Part shown: one piece after another, positions 9,530 through 18,600 of the stretch
Numbering within the stretch: the stretch's first letter is position 1
How the letters are laid out: each line of letters begins with the position of its first letter
Source: JBBDSU01 sp040904825
GTDB lineage: Bacteria; Actinomycetota; Nitriliruptoria; Nitriliruptorales; Nitriliruptoraceae
NCBI GenBank assembly: GCA_040904825.1
Contig: JBBDSU010000058.1
Coordinates: 15,702 to 79,701 of the forward strand
Direction: 5' to 3'
Length of the DNA stretch: 64,000 bases
Translations under genes and position numbers: made by a program
The notes under the pieces: generated by a model
Databases searched by the model: none
What the model was told of the DNA's origin: nothing
The model's input: the letters and a program-made list of their open reading frames with translations, nothing else

Positions 9530-10336
9530 ATGGTTGACACACGGATTGCTCAGCGCCGTCAAAGCTTGAAAGACGAAGATCGGCGCCGCCGACTGCGGCG
9601 CATGCTGCTCGCGGCCGTCATCATGGTCCCCTTGGTCGCGCTCGCTGTCCTGGATGCTACGGGTCGCCTCGGTGTGACCACCGTCACGGTGATGGGCGCC
9701 TCTCAGGTCAGCGACGGCGAGATCGCTGCTGCGGCAGCGATCTCGCCAGGGGACTCGCTCGTGCGCATTTCGACGTCGGCAGCGGCTGAACGCGTCGAGG
9801 CTTTGCCTCGGGTGAGCAGTGCCGTTGTCTATCGAACCTGGCGGCGGGATGTCGTGATCGAAGTCGTCGAGCGTGTGCCGGTCTTGCAGGCGGCTGCAGG
9901 TGGCTTGCAGCCGCGGTGGGTGCTGATCGATCGTGAAGGAGTGGTGATCGAGGCAGGAGGCGACGACGCTCTGCCCGAGATCGTCCTGCGAGGTGCCCCA
10001 CCAGGTCTGGGGGCCCATGTCGACGATAACGCAGCGTTGGCTAATGCTTTCCTCGTATGGCGAGGCTTGTCTGGTCCACTGCGCACGGATGTGCACAGGT
10101 ATATCGCCAACACGCGCGACGAACTGCGCTTGGAGTTGCGCCGCGGTGTTATCGTCAACTTCGGTCGCGCCGAACGAATTGAAGAGAAAATTCGGGCAAT
10201 AGGAGCGGTTCTCGCCGATATCGGGCAGCGTGAGATCGTCGAGATTGACGTGCGGGCACCAAGTCGTCCGGTCGTGGTACTGCCGTCAGATCAGACAGAA
10301 AATGATGACAATTCGGATCCGGTTGACCCGTCGTGA
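9530..10336 (+). CDS. ftsQ: FtsQ/DivIB, division protein with POTRA domain
   Basis: Bitopic divisome scaffold linking cytoplasmic and wall-synthesis complexes. The 268 residues have a basic cytoplasmic N-terminus (about 1-23), one membrane segment (about 25-43), a POTRA-like domain from about 47 (TVTVMGASQVSDGEI) to about 115, and an FtsQ-type region ending in REIVEIDVRAPSRPVV. Sequence is weakly conserved, as usual for FtsQ, so position just before ftsZ is part of the evidence. It starts at ATG 9530, three bases after murB. Confidence 0.93.
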   Translation: MVDTRIAQRRQSLKDEDRRRRLRRMLLAAVIMVPLVALAVLDATGRLGVTTVTVMGASQVSDGEIAAAAAISPGDSLVRISTSAAAERVEALPRVSSAVVYRTWRRDVVIEVVERVPVLQAAAGGLQPRWVLIDREGVVIEAGGDDALPEIVLRGAPPGLGAHVDDNAALANAFLVWRGLSGPLRTDVHRYIANTRDELRLELRRGVIVNFGRAERIEEKIRAIGAVLADIGQREIVEIDVRAPSRPVVVLPSDQTENDDNSDPVDPS

Positions 10337-10382
10337 TCCGGCCTCCGACGGAAGGACGGTCGAGGAGGCTTGACCCTTGGTA

Positions 10383-10412
10383 TTGGCGACGTCTACGGTC
10401 GGCAAAGATACT
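10383..10412 (+). promoter_or_regulatory. Candidate promoter for ftsZ
   Basis: In the 142-base ftsQ-ftsZ spacer, TTGGCG (10383-10388) and GATACT (10407-10412) are separated by 18 bases, each matching 4 of 6 housekeeping consensus positions. A separate TTGACA at 10417-10422 lacks a -10 partner. ftsZ is known to have promoters in this spacer in other actinobacteria; the exact boxes here are inferred. Confidence 0.35.
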
Positions 10413-10478
10413 GACATTGACACGCTTGTAACCTTCGCACCGTGGTACCACAACCCCGGTGTCGATCAGGAGGACCCT

Positions 10479-11628
10479 GTGACGGCGAGCCCCAACAACT
10501 ATCTGGCCGTCATCAAGGTCGTTGGCATCGGCGGGGGCGGTGTCAACGCGATCAATCGAATGATTGATGCGGGTCTGCGTGGCGTCGAATTCATCGCTAT
10601 CAATACTGACGCGCAGGCCTTGCTGATGTCCGATGCCGACGTGAAGCTTGATATCGGGCGCGAGCTGACGCGGGGCCTCGGTGCTGGCGCCGATCCAGAA
10701 ATCGGCAAGCAGGCAGCCGACGATCACCGCGACGAGATTGTTGATGTGCTCAAGGGCGCCGACATGGTGTTTATCACCGCTGGAGAGGGCGGAGGCACTG
10801 GAACCGGGGCCTCGCCCATCGTGGCCAAGGTCTCGCGTGAAGTGGGTGCGCTCACGATCGGTGTGGTCACGCGCCCGTTTACGTTTGAGGGCCGGCGGCG
10901 TGGCAATCAGGCTGCGACCGGGATCGACGAACTCAAGGAAGAAGTCGACACCTTGATCGTGATTCCCAATGATCGTCTGTTGCAAGTCGCAGACGGTGAA
11001 ACCTCCGTGGTGCAAGCGTTTCGCCTTGCCGACGACGTCCTGCTCCAAGGTGTGCAAGGCATCACCGACCTCATCACGACGCCGGGATTGATCAACCTTG
11101 ATTTTGCCGATGTCCGGGCCGTCATGAAGGACGCAGGCAGCGCGCTGATGGGGATGGGCAAGGCGCGCGGTGAATCACGCGCGGCACAAGCGGCACGCCT
11201 GGCCATTAGCTCCCCACTGTTGGAAGCTTCAATCGAAGGGGCCCGCGGCGTCCTGCTGATGCTGGCCGGTGGCAGCGACCTCGGACTGTTCGAAGTCAAC
11301 GAAGCGGCTGACGTCATCAGTTCGGCCGCCGATGGGGATGCCAACATCATCTTTGGCGCCGTGATCGACGACTCGCTTGGCGATGAAGTCAAGGTGACGG
11401 TCATCGCGGCTGGATTCGACGAGTCTGAAGAACCGCTGGAACAAGCCGGTCCCTTCCTTGCANNNNNNNNNNNNNNNNNNNNNNNNNNNNNNNNNNNNNN
11501 NNNNNNNNNNNNNNNNNNNNNNNNNNNNNNNNNNNNNNNNNNNNNNNNNNNNNNNNNNNNNNAGGCAAGCCATCGTCTTCAACGCCGATGATGATGACGA
11601 GTTAGACGTTCCTTCATTTCTGCGCTGA
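10479..11628 (+). CDS. ftsZ: FtsZ, cell-division GTPase (interrupted by an assembly gap)
   Basis: Tubulin-like GTPase that forms the Z-ring. Start is GTG 10479 behind CAGGAGGA, giving MTASPNNYLAVIKVVG. The GTPase domain is complete: GIGGGGVNA, the tubulin signature GGGTGTG, GVVTRPF, and the C-domain to GPFLA. A 100-N run (11463-11562) then falls in the variable linker. After it the frame reads RQAIVFNA, an acidic stretch and DVPSFLR, the conserved tail that binds SepF/FtsW partners, with stop at 11626-11628. The frames on the two sides differ, so the gap length is not real and straight translation through the Ns gives a false C-terminus. Confidence 0.95.
11463..11562. other. Assembly gap (100 N) inside ftsZ
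   Basis: A run of exactly 100 N. The ftsZ frame before the gap and the frame encoding the conserved DVPSFLR tail after it differ by one base, so the true missing length is not 100 (it must be 1 modulo 3 away from this). The gap lies in the C-terminal linker, whose length varies between species, so the real size cannot be estimated from protein length. Confidence 0.97.
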
Positions 11629-11631
11629 CCG

Positions 11632-12408
11632 ATGCCTGTCACGGTCGATGCTGTCGACCTCGGGTCAGGAGTCGGGGCATGGTTCACACGTCGGGACCCT
11701 GAAGGTGCCGCTACGGCGTTGGCCCCCGCAGGCAACCTGTCGCACCATCGTCCTCACAGCCCGGCAACTCTGGCGCGATCGCGCCGTGAGGTAGCCGCAG
11801 CGATTGGCTATGAGCCATCACGTTGGCACCAGATGCGGCAGGCCCACGGCTCCGAGGTTGCCGTCGTCGATCATCGCACAACGCCGGGCACCGAGTTGCG
11901 GCACGTGGATGCGGCCATCACTGCGCTCAATGACCGGCCGCTCGTCGTCACCGTGGCCGATTGCGTCCCAGTGCTCCTCGCGGGACAGACACATGTGGCG
12001 GCGGTGCACGCAGGTCGACAGGGCCTCGTCGCGGGAGTTCTACCAGCCACCGTCGAGGCGCTGGCACGGACTGGCGAGCATGTCGCGTCGCTTCGGGCCG
12101 TCGTCGGCCCCGCGATAGGGCCCTGCTGTTACGAAGTGCCGGCTGCACTCCGCGAAGAGGTCGCACGTGAGCATCCTGTCGCCTGGGCACGGACAACCTG
12201 GCAGACACCAGCGCTTGACCTGCCGACAGCAGTTGTCGTCGAGCTTCGCGAACGAGGCATCGGTGCCGTGAATTCCTTCGGCGGTTGTACCCGCTGTGAT
12301 CCTCTCGACCGGTGGTTCAGCCATCGGGCGGACCCGTCGACGGGGAGATTTGCTGGCATCGTGGTGCGTCGTTCTGAGTCGTCCGGCCACGTTCGGACTT
12401 CCCGTTGA
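11632..12408 (+). CDS. pgeF: PgeF-like multicopper/laccase-domain protein (YfiH/YlmD)
   Basis: Member of the DUF152 family (E. coli YfiH/PgeF), thought to remove wrongly incorporated L-Ser from UDP-MurNAc-peptides, or to act as a purine nucleoside phosphorylase in relatives. The 258 residues keep the metal-binding set: QAHGSEV, TVADCVPVLL, AAVHAG, GPAIGPCCYEV and SFGGCTRC. The usual HAGW(R/K)G reads HAGRQG, so the conserved Trp is replaced. Starting three bases after ftsZ and overlapping yggS, it is part of the standard ftsZ-ylmD-ylmE-sepF-ylmG string. Confidence 0.92.
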   Translation: MPVTVDAVDLGSGVGAWFTRRDPEGAATALAPAGNLSHHRPHSPATLARSRREVAAAIGYEPSRWHQMRQAHGSEVAVVDHRTTPGTELRHVDAAITALNDRPLVVTVADCVPVLLAGQTHVAAVHAGRQGLVAGVLPATVEALARTGEHVASLRAVVGPAIGPCCYEVPAALREEVAREHPVAWARTTWQTPALDLPTAVVVELRERGIGAVNSFGGCTRCDPLDRWFSHRADPSTGRFAGIVVRRSESSGHVRTSR

Positions 12409-13142
12409 CAACGTCAGACCGTCAACAGCTGGCATCACGGCTCACTGCAGTGCGCCAACGCATTGCGGTTGCTGCGGAAGCAGTAGGTCGAGACCCGTCA
12501 GACATCACACTCGTTGCCGTGGCCAAGACGGTGTCGACTGAGGCCACCAAGGACGCCTACTTGCTGGGAGCAGATCACCTGGGCGAGAATCGAGTTGCGG
12601 ACTTGACGGCGAAACGGCGAGACATTCCAGAGGCAACCTGGCACATGGTGGGACGTCTGCAACGCAACAAGGTCCGTGACGTCGTCGACGGCCAGACGTT
12701 GATCCATAGCCTTGATCGGAGATCGCTGGCGGACGCGATTCAGCGCCATGCGGCGCGGCTTGGCGTGACACAACCGGTGCTCGTGCAGGTGAACGTCGGA
12801 GAGGACCCGGCCAAGGGCGGGTGTCAGGTGAACGAAGTCGGCGACCTCGTCGCCTACGCTGACCGGCTGACGAACCTGCGGGTCGAGGGTCTGATGACGG
12901 TTCCACCCCTGCCAACAATGCAGAGCAGTGCGCTTGCCGAAGTCGCAGGCCATTTTGCGACGCTGCGACAATGCCGCGACCACGTCGCGGCCACGGTGCC
13001 GACAGTCCGCACGTTGTCGATGGGTATGTCAGCCGATCTCGAAGCCGCGATTGAGCAAGGCGCCACGATGGTGCGCGTCGGAACCGACATTTTCGGACCA
13101 CGGTCAGCAGGGCAGGGACGCCTGCAGGAGGAGCAGCGATGA
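12405..13142 (+). CDS. yggS: YggS/YlmE family PLP homeostasis protein
   Basis: Single-domain pyridoxal-phosphate-binding TIM barrel that helps control cellular PLP and amino-acid pools; no fixed enzymatic reaction is known. The 245 residues show TLVAVAKTVS (the Lys that binds PLP), GENRV, WHMVGRLQRNK, HSLDR, VNVGEDPAKGG, RVEGLMTVPP, LSMGMSADLEAAI and VRVGTDIFG. Start is a TTG overlapping the pgeF stop; the stop overlaps the sepF ATG. Length is normal. Confidence 0.95.
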   Translation: MTTSDRQQLASRLTAVRQRIAVAAEAVGRDPSDITLVAVAKTVSTEATKDAYLLGADHLGENRVADLTAKRRDIPEATWHMVGRLQRNKVRDVVDGQTLIHSLDRRSLADAIQRHAARLGVTQPVLVQVNVGEDPAKGGCQVNEVGDLVAYADRLTNLRVEGLMTVPPLPTMQSSALAEVAGHFATLRQCRDHVAATVPTVRTLSMGMSADLEAAIEQGATMVRVGTDIFGPRSAGQGRLQEEQR

Positions 13143-13699
13143 GCGGAGGTGTATGGCACCGCACATTGGTGTATCTGGGCCTCAAGGACGAGCCTGATGA
13201 GGGATACGACGACTTGCCAGAGCGTTTCCCGACCGAGGACGTCAGTGTGCGACGGACCACGATTTCGCGTGGCGACCGCGATGATGGGCGTTACCGCGAC
13301 GACATCGCTCCGGTGCGGTCATTGCACGCTGATGAGGCCCAGCCTCGGACCGGTGATGGTCCGCCAGCGGCTTCGCAGGCACAGTCAGCTGCACAAGCTC
13401 CGCCGACGTCACTACGGACTCCTGTGATTGAGATCCTTGTGTTCGACGATGTGGAGGCAGTGGGCGCCCGGTATCGCACCGGCCAGACGGTGCTCTTTGA
13501 CGTGTCGAAGGCTGATCAGAAGATTGGGCGGCGTGTCATCGACTTCGTCTCTGGATTGACCTACGTATCACGCGGCAGGCTGCGCAAGGTGGGTGACCGG
13601 GCGTTCCTTCTGGTGCCTGAAGGGGTTGAACTTCCTGATTCTGAACGCCTTCGGCTTGCGGATATGGGCTACGAGGTCGCCGTCGGAGGCAGCGAGTGA
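13139..13699 (+). CDS. sepF: SepF, FtsZ membrane anchor
   Basis: Cytoplasmic protein that ties FtsZ to the membrane and takes the place of FtsA, which is absent here. Of 186 residues, the N-terminus (MSGGVWHRTLVYLGL) fits the membrane-binding amphipathic helix, residues about 15-95 are an acidic then Ala/Gln/Pro-rich linker, and about 95-178 form the SepF domain (DDVEAVGARYRTGQTVLFD, RVIDFVSGL). It would bind the DVPSFLR tail of FtsZ. ATG start in an ATGA overlap with yggS. Confidence 0.95.
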   Translation: MSGGVWHRTLVYLGLKDEPDEGYDDLPERFPTEDVSVRRTTISRGDRDDGRYRDDIAPVRSLHADEAQPRTGDGPPAASQAQSAAQAPPTSLRTPVIEILVFDDVEAVGARYRTGQTVLFDVSKADQKIGRRVIDFVSGLTYVSRGRLRKVGDRAFLLVPEGVELPDSERLRLADMGYEVAVGGSE

Positions 13700-13962
13700 C
13701 CAGAGGCCCGATCTGTATTGCCCTGGAGATCTACTGGTTCGTCCTCTTGGCGCACGTCATCTTTTCCTGGATTCCTCGCCCTCCGGAACCACTGCGTCCG
13801 TTTGTCGTCGGCGTCGGACGGCTGGTTGAACCGGTTGCCCGTCCGATCAGACGCATGATTCCGGCACTTCGGATCGGCGGAGTAGGTCTTGACTTGTCGA
13901 TTTTGGTGGTGTTCTTCGGCGTATTTCTGTTGCGCGCGCTTATCTGTCCGCTCGGGCTGTAG
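13696..13962 (+). CDS. yggT: YggT/YlmG family small membrane protein
   Basis: An 88-residue integral membrane protein with two hydrophobic segments (about 6-24 and 64-84) around a short loop, the half-length form of the YggT/YlmG family found after sepF in Gram-positives. Role is thought to be in division or membrane organisation; no enzymatic activity is known. IFSWIP and the Pro-flanked VARPIRR segment match the family. GTG start overlaps the sepF stop. Confidence 0.9.
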   Translation: MTRGPICIALEIYWFVLLAHVIFSWIPRPPEPLRPFVVGVGRLVEPVARPIRRMIPALRIGGVGLDLSILVVFFGVFLLRALICPLGL

Positions 13963-14020
13963 GCCGTGGCTGGTTGCGACCGTCTACGGTGTCACCGGTT
14001 GAAAGCTGCAATGACCTCAT

Positions 14021-14073
14021 CAACCCTCAGGTGGCATGGTGGTTGCGGGCGCCGCCACCTTTCTCCGGCAACC
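14021..14073 (+). promoter_or_regulatory. Interleaved inverted repeats in the divIVA leader
   Basis: The 186-base yggT-divIVA spacer has GGTGGC (14030-14035) complementary to GCCACC (14054-14059) and GGTTGC (14041-14046) complementary to GCAACC (14068-14073). The pairs interleave, so they can only coexist as a pseudoknot or act as alternatives; CAACC at 14021-14025 is a further competing partner for GGTTG. Function is inferred only; short pairings of this kind can arise by chance in GC-rich DNA. Confidence 0.3.
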
Positions 14074-14148
14074 TAGGCGCGCCGACGACATGCCGCCGGA
14101 AGTCTGAAGCATCAGGGTGGTGTGCTGATCGCGTAGTGGGGAGGACGG

Positions 14149-14952
14149 ATGGGTACCAACGCAGCGGAGTCAGGGAGCCTTGCGCCAGTGGCACCGGACG
14201 TCGGAACCCTGTCGGCATCGGACATCGACGAACGGAAGTTCCCCGTCGTCCGGCGCGGCTACGACATGTCCTCGGTCGACGACTTTCTCGACCGTGTTGC
14301 CGCCAAGGTCAACCGTACTGACCGTGAAATCGACCAACTGCGGCTGACCCAGCAGGAGTTGGAGCGCCAGCTCAACGATGCGCGTGCCGCTATCGAGCGC
14401 CTCCAAGGGGAGCTGACTGGAGCACACGAAGAGACTGCGGAAGCGCAACGCCACACGGAAACCACCCGTCAGATGTTCGAGCATGACTTGCGACGCAAGA
14501 CTGCGCACACGCGGGAGCTTGAGACTGCGCTGGCATCAGCGCAAGAAGAGACCGATGCTCAAGTCGCCGCGCTGCGTGATCAACTCACCGCCGCAGAATC
14601 CCGCGCGACTCACGCTGAACAGGACGTCGTGCGTTTACAAAAAGAACTTGAATCGGCTGCTGAGGCGCATCAGTCTGCGGTGGCGTCAGCACACGAAGAG
14701 GCGACTGAAGCACGGCGGCAACGAGACGAGGCTGCGTCGAAAGTCATTGCGCTGGAAGAAGGGCGGCACGAGCTTGAAGCGGCATCGGAAGCCTTGGGCC
14801 AACAAGTCAAAGGGCTGCACTTGATAGCACATCGTGTCCGTGAACTCCTCTCGGCGCAGCGCGACGCCAGCGATCAACGCGTCACAGCCGTTGATGACCA
14901 GATTGCCGCGCTCACCGACGGCCCCCTCGGCCGCTACCTCGACGACGATTGA
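14149..14952 (+). CDS. divIVA: DivIVA/Wag31 coiled-coil polarity protein
   Basis: Cytoplasmic coiled-coil protein that marks negatively curved membrane and directs polar growth in actinobacteria. The 267 residues carry a 20-residue N-extension, then the DivIVA N-domain (DIDERKFPVVRRGYDMSSVDDFLDRV at about 24-49), then an almost unbroken heptad-rich, Glu/Gln/Ala/Arg coiled coil from about 55 to 250. ATG 14149 follows GGGGAGGA. The mid-protein linker between coils seen in some Wag31 proteins is missing. It closes the dcw cluster and faces a strong terminator. Confidence 0.93.
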   Translation: MGTNAAESGSLAPVAPDVGTLSASDIDERKFPVVRRGYDMSSVDDFLDRVAAKVNRTDREIDQLRLTQQELERQLNDARAAIERLQGELTGAHEETAEAQRHTETTRQMFEHDLRRKTAHTRELETALASAQEETDAQVAALRDQLTAAESRATHAEQDVVRLQKELESAAEAHQSAVASAHEEATEARRQRDEAASKVIALEEGRHELEAASEALGQQVKGLHLIAHRVRELLSAQRDASDQRVTAVDDQIAALTDGPLGRYLDDD

Positions 14953-14959
14953 ACAGTTG

Positions 14960-14992
14960 CGGCATGGCTGACGGCCGCCGTCAGCCATGCCG
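14960..14992. terminator. Bidirectional terminator hairpin after divIVA
   Basis: A perfect 15-bp inverted repeat (CGGCATGGCTGACGG, 14960-14974, and its complement 14978-14992) with a 3-base loop lies between the convergent divIVA and the minus-strand gene at 15017-15628. No T-tract follows on either side, as is common for actinobacterial terminators. Confidence 0.78.
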
Positions 14993-15016
14993 ATCGTCGA
15001 TGCAAACTCCTGACGA

Positions 15017-15628
15017 TCAATCTGTCGTTCGCGCTGCCTGTCGCGCCGCAACCTCCAATGGATTGTCGGCATAGCCGTACCGGGCCCCGAGCCACGCGTA
15101 CAAAGGCACCATCACGATGCCCAACCGTTCAGCCTGTCGCGCGTGCATGGCCTCGTGGTTGAGCAAGGCAACCGACGGTGCTGGGGTACTCGACAAGATC
15201 ACTTGTCCGACCGTATTGGCGTCCGCCCCCACCATCCGGTGAGCGAAGCGTGAGGCGCCGCTGACCCCGGCTACGACAAGGCAACCGCGCTCGGCATCCC
15301 ACTGAGGGGTGCGTCGTGCGGAGGCGGCGATCGCCAAGCCAACCGCAGTCATCGGTGAAGCCCATGCAGCTGCCGCCACACGGCCGGCGGCCGTCGCCGG
15401 ACGGGCAGGCTGCCAGCTGGCGATTTGGCGGGCCAGGCATCCATGGTGGTGGCGTGCGGGGACCTCTGCCGCCGCACTCGCGCGAGGTCGTAAGCCTGCG
15501 ACGACATCGCGTCGCTCTCCACGTTGGCGTATCACCGAGATAACGGCTGCGACGGCCGTGGCGACCACGCTGGCCATGCCCAGTGCCCGAACCAGCCTGC
15601 CTACCGTCGATCGGTCAGCGTCCATCAT
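15017..15628 (-). CDS. Small HExxH membrane protein coupled to ileS
   Basis: I cannot assign a function. The 203-residue protein has a hydrophobic stretch at about 13-33, another at about 84-104, and a C-terminal segment LLNHEAMHARQAERLG with an HEAMH (HExxH) motif at residues 158-162, followed by PLYAWLGARYGYADNPLEVAA. That layout, zinc-type HExxH, an aromatic segment and a DNPxE sequence, recurs in uncharacterised bacterial membrane-associated proteins; a metal-dependent hydrolase is inferred, not shown. Its ATG overlaps the ileS stop by 4 bases, so it is translated with ileS. Confidence 0.75.
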   Translation of the reverse strand: MMDADRSTVGRLVRALGMASVVATAVAAVISVIRQRGERRDVVAGLRPRASAAAEVPARHHHGCLARQIASWQPARPATAAGRVAAAAWASPMTAVGLAIAASARRTPQWDAERGCLVVAGVSGASRFAHRMVGADANTVGQVILSSTPAPSVALLNHEAMHARQAERLGIVMVPLYAWLGARYGYADNPLEVAARQAARTTD

Positions 15629-18600
15629 CGATCGGAGGCTGCAACCGCCGTCGTCACCATGCCTAGTTCGCCGAGTTGCGTGAGAACTCCGTCTGCTTCG
15701 CCAAGGTCTTCAAACCGTGTCGCAAGGACCTCGCGCGCAATGAACGTGTCGAGCTCGGCGTGATGCAGTTCTTCCTTCAACTCTGCGGGATCAAACGCCC
15801 ACTGCACGACGATGCGATCAGCAAGGTCCAAGCCGGCCTGCTTGCGCTGATCGTTCAGCGTTCTAATGATCTCTCGTGCCACGCCTTCGAGTGCTAGCTC
15901 GGGAGTGATCGTCGTGTCGAGTGCGAAGGTTGATCCGGCGTCAGCTGCGACAGCCCATCCAGTGCGAGGAGTTGTTAGCACCTCGACCATGGCGTCGGTG
16001 ATGGTGACGACCGACCCTTCGACATCCAGGTCGAATTCAGTGTCGTCTCCTTGAAGACTCCGGGCGACCGCGTCGGCTGCTTCGCCGTCGAGATTGTTGA
16101 TCGCCGCCGCCACAGCGGGCGCACGCGGCCCAAACGCTGGCCCCAATGCACGAAAGTTCGGCTTGAGGCGTCGCTTCACCAAATCACCGGTGCCATCTGA
16201 CAACTCGACCTCACGGATATTGAGTTCTTCTGCAATCTCACTCAAGAGATCGGCTAACCCGGTGCGTTCAGATGCAGGCACGCTCACCAGCGCTTGTCCG
16301 AGTGGTTGACGAACCTTGACGCCGCTGTCGTTGCGCGCTTGTCGACCCAGCTCGACGACGCGTCGGGTCGTTGCCATCGCATGTCGCAAGTCCTCATCGC
16401 GCCACGCAGGGTCGACCGTCGGGAAGCTTGACAGGTGGACCGACAGCGGTACGCCATCACGACCGTCTGGATGCACCATGAGGTCCTGCCACAGCCGCTC
16501 GGCGACGAATGGTGTGAAAGGAGCCAGCAAACCGGCGAGCGTCGTCAGGCACGCATGGAGGGTGTGGTAAGCGTCGGTCTTGTCGATGGGGGCTTCGGCC
16601 TGCGCCTTCCAGAAGCGGCGACGGTTGCGTCGGACGTACCAATTGGAAAGGTCATCAACGAAGCGTTCGAGGGCTCTGGTTGCCGTCGAGACGTCGTAGG
16701 CGTGCAGCGCATCGTCGACGGTGCAGATCAGGGCAGCGAGTTCAGCCAGAATCCATCGATCGCTGGGCGGTCGTTCAGCGACGTCACGCGCCGGTGTCGA
16801 TGGGTCGAATCTGTCGATGCTGGCGTAGGTCAAGAAGAACACATGAGTGTTCCACAAGGTCAGGAAGAACCGTCGTACGACGTCGTCGAGCAGTTGGTGA
16901 CCGACACGTCTGCTGACCCACGGGTTGCCTTCGGCAAACATGAGCCACCGGAGCGGGTCAGCGCCGTGCTGGTTGATCAATTCCCACGGATCAAGGACGT
17001 TGCCCACTGATTTGGACATCTTGCGGCCGTCTTCGTCGACGATATGGCCAAGGCACAGGCACGTGCGATACGACGAATCGCCAAACAACAGGGTCGACTC
17101 GGCCAGGAGGGTGTAGAACCAACCCCGTGTCTGGTCGATGGCCTCGCAGATGTAGTCGGCGGGGTAGTGACGAGCGAACTCTTGCTGACCTTGGTGCGGA
17201 TAGCCCCACTGGGCATAGGGCATCGCGCCGGAATCGAACCAAGCATCCGCAACGTCGGGCACTCGCCGCATCATCGCGCCATCGACGGTGCAAGTGAAGG
17301 TGATGTCGTCGACGTACGGTCGATGCGGATCCAAATCGGACAGGTCATAGCCGACGCGTTCCGACAACTCGGTCCGCGAGGCGAACACCTCGATGGCGTC
17401 GCAACTTTCGCAGGTCCAAAAAGGAAGTGGCGTACCCCAGTAGCGGTCGCGCGACAGGGCCCAGTCGACGTTGTTTTCGAGCCAGCGACCAAAGCGCCCG
17501 TCACGGATGTGCTCGGGATGCCAATCGATACCTGCGTTGTTCTCTAGGAGTTGGTCACGGACTGCGGTGGTACGGATGTACCAGGATGGCTTAGCCCAGT
17601 AGATCAGCGGTTGTTTGCATCGCCAGCAGAACGGATAGGTGTGTTCGTACTCATCGGCAATCAGCAGCAGCGAGCGCTCGTCAAGGTCAGCGATGATGGG
17701 AGCATCTGCATCTTTGACGAAGATGCCCTTCCATGGGCCGGTGGCAAAACGTCCGGCCTGGTCGACCGGATTGATGGCCGGCAGGTGTTCGCGTCGCCCG
17801 AGGGTCATGTCATCGGTCCCGAAGGCGGGTGCAAGGTGCACGATGCCGGAACCATCGGCCGCAGTGACAAAGTCTCCGACGACAATGCGGTGAACGTCGC
17901 CGTCAGGGATGTCCACGAAGGTGAACGGGGGGCGGTAGTGGCTGCCGACGAGTTCTGCTGCGTTCACGGCTTCGACGATCTCGCTGTTGTCACCGAGGAC
18001 GCGCTCACGCAGATCAGCAGCGATTACCAGCAACTCGTCGTCTTGACCGAAGGCTGATGTGCGGGCCAGCACATAGTCAATGTCGGGGTTAACGGCACAA
18101 GCGACGTTGGATGGCAGCGTCCATGGTGTCGTCGTCCACACGACGAGCCTGGCTTCTCGATCCGACAGTGGACCGTCGATGAGCGGAAAACGGACGTACA
18201 CCGATGGGTCGACGGTCGTCTGGTAGCCCTGGGCGACCTCGGCGTCCGACAGGCCTGTTCCGCAACGGCCGCAATAAGGCGTCACTCTGAAATCTTTGAA
18301 GATCAGGTCGCCGTCCCACAGTTGCTTCAATCCCCACCAGAGGCTGTCGATATAGGTCGGGTCCATCGTCCGGTACGGATCGTCGGTATCGATCCAGAAG
18401 CCGATGCGGTCCGTGAGCTCTTCGAACGCACCGACGTAGCGCTGAACGGACTCGCGACATCGCAGATTGAAGGCTTCGATGCCATAGGCCTCAATATCAG
18501 CCTTCGAGTTGAGTCCGAGCTCTCGTTCGACTTCAAGTTCGACGGGAAGCCCGTGGCAATCCCATCCTGCTTTCCGTCGGACAGATCGTCCCTTCATGGT

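Noticed and set aside
11563..11591. FtsZ C-terminus ending in ASHRLQRR
   Set aside because: It comes from reading the wrong frame after the gap; the other frame gives the conserved DVPSFLR tail.
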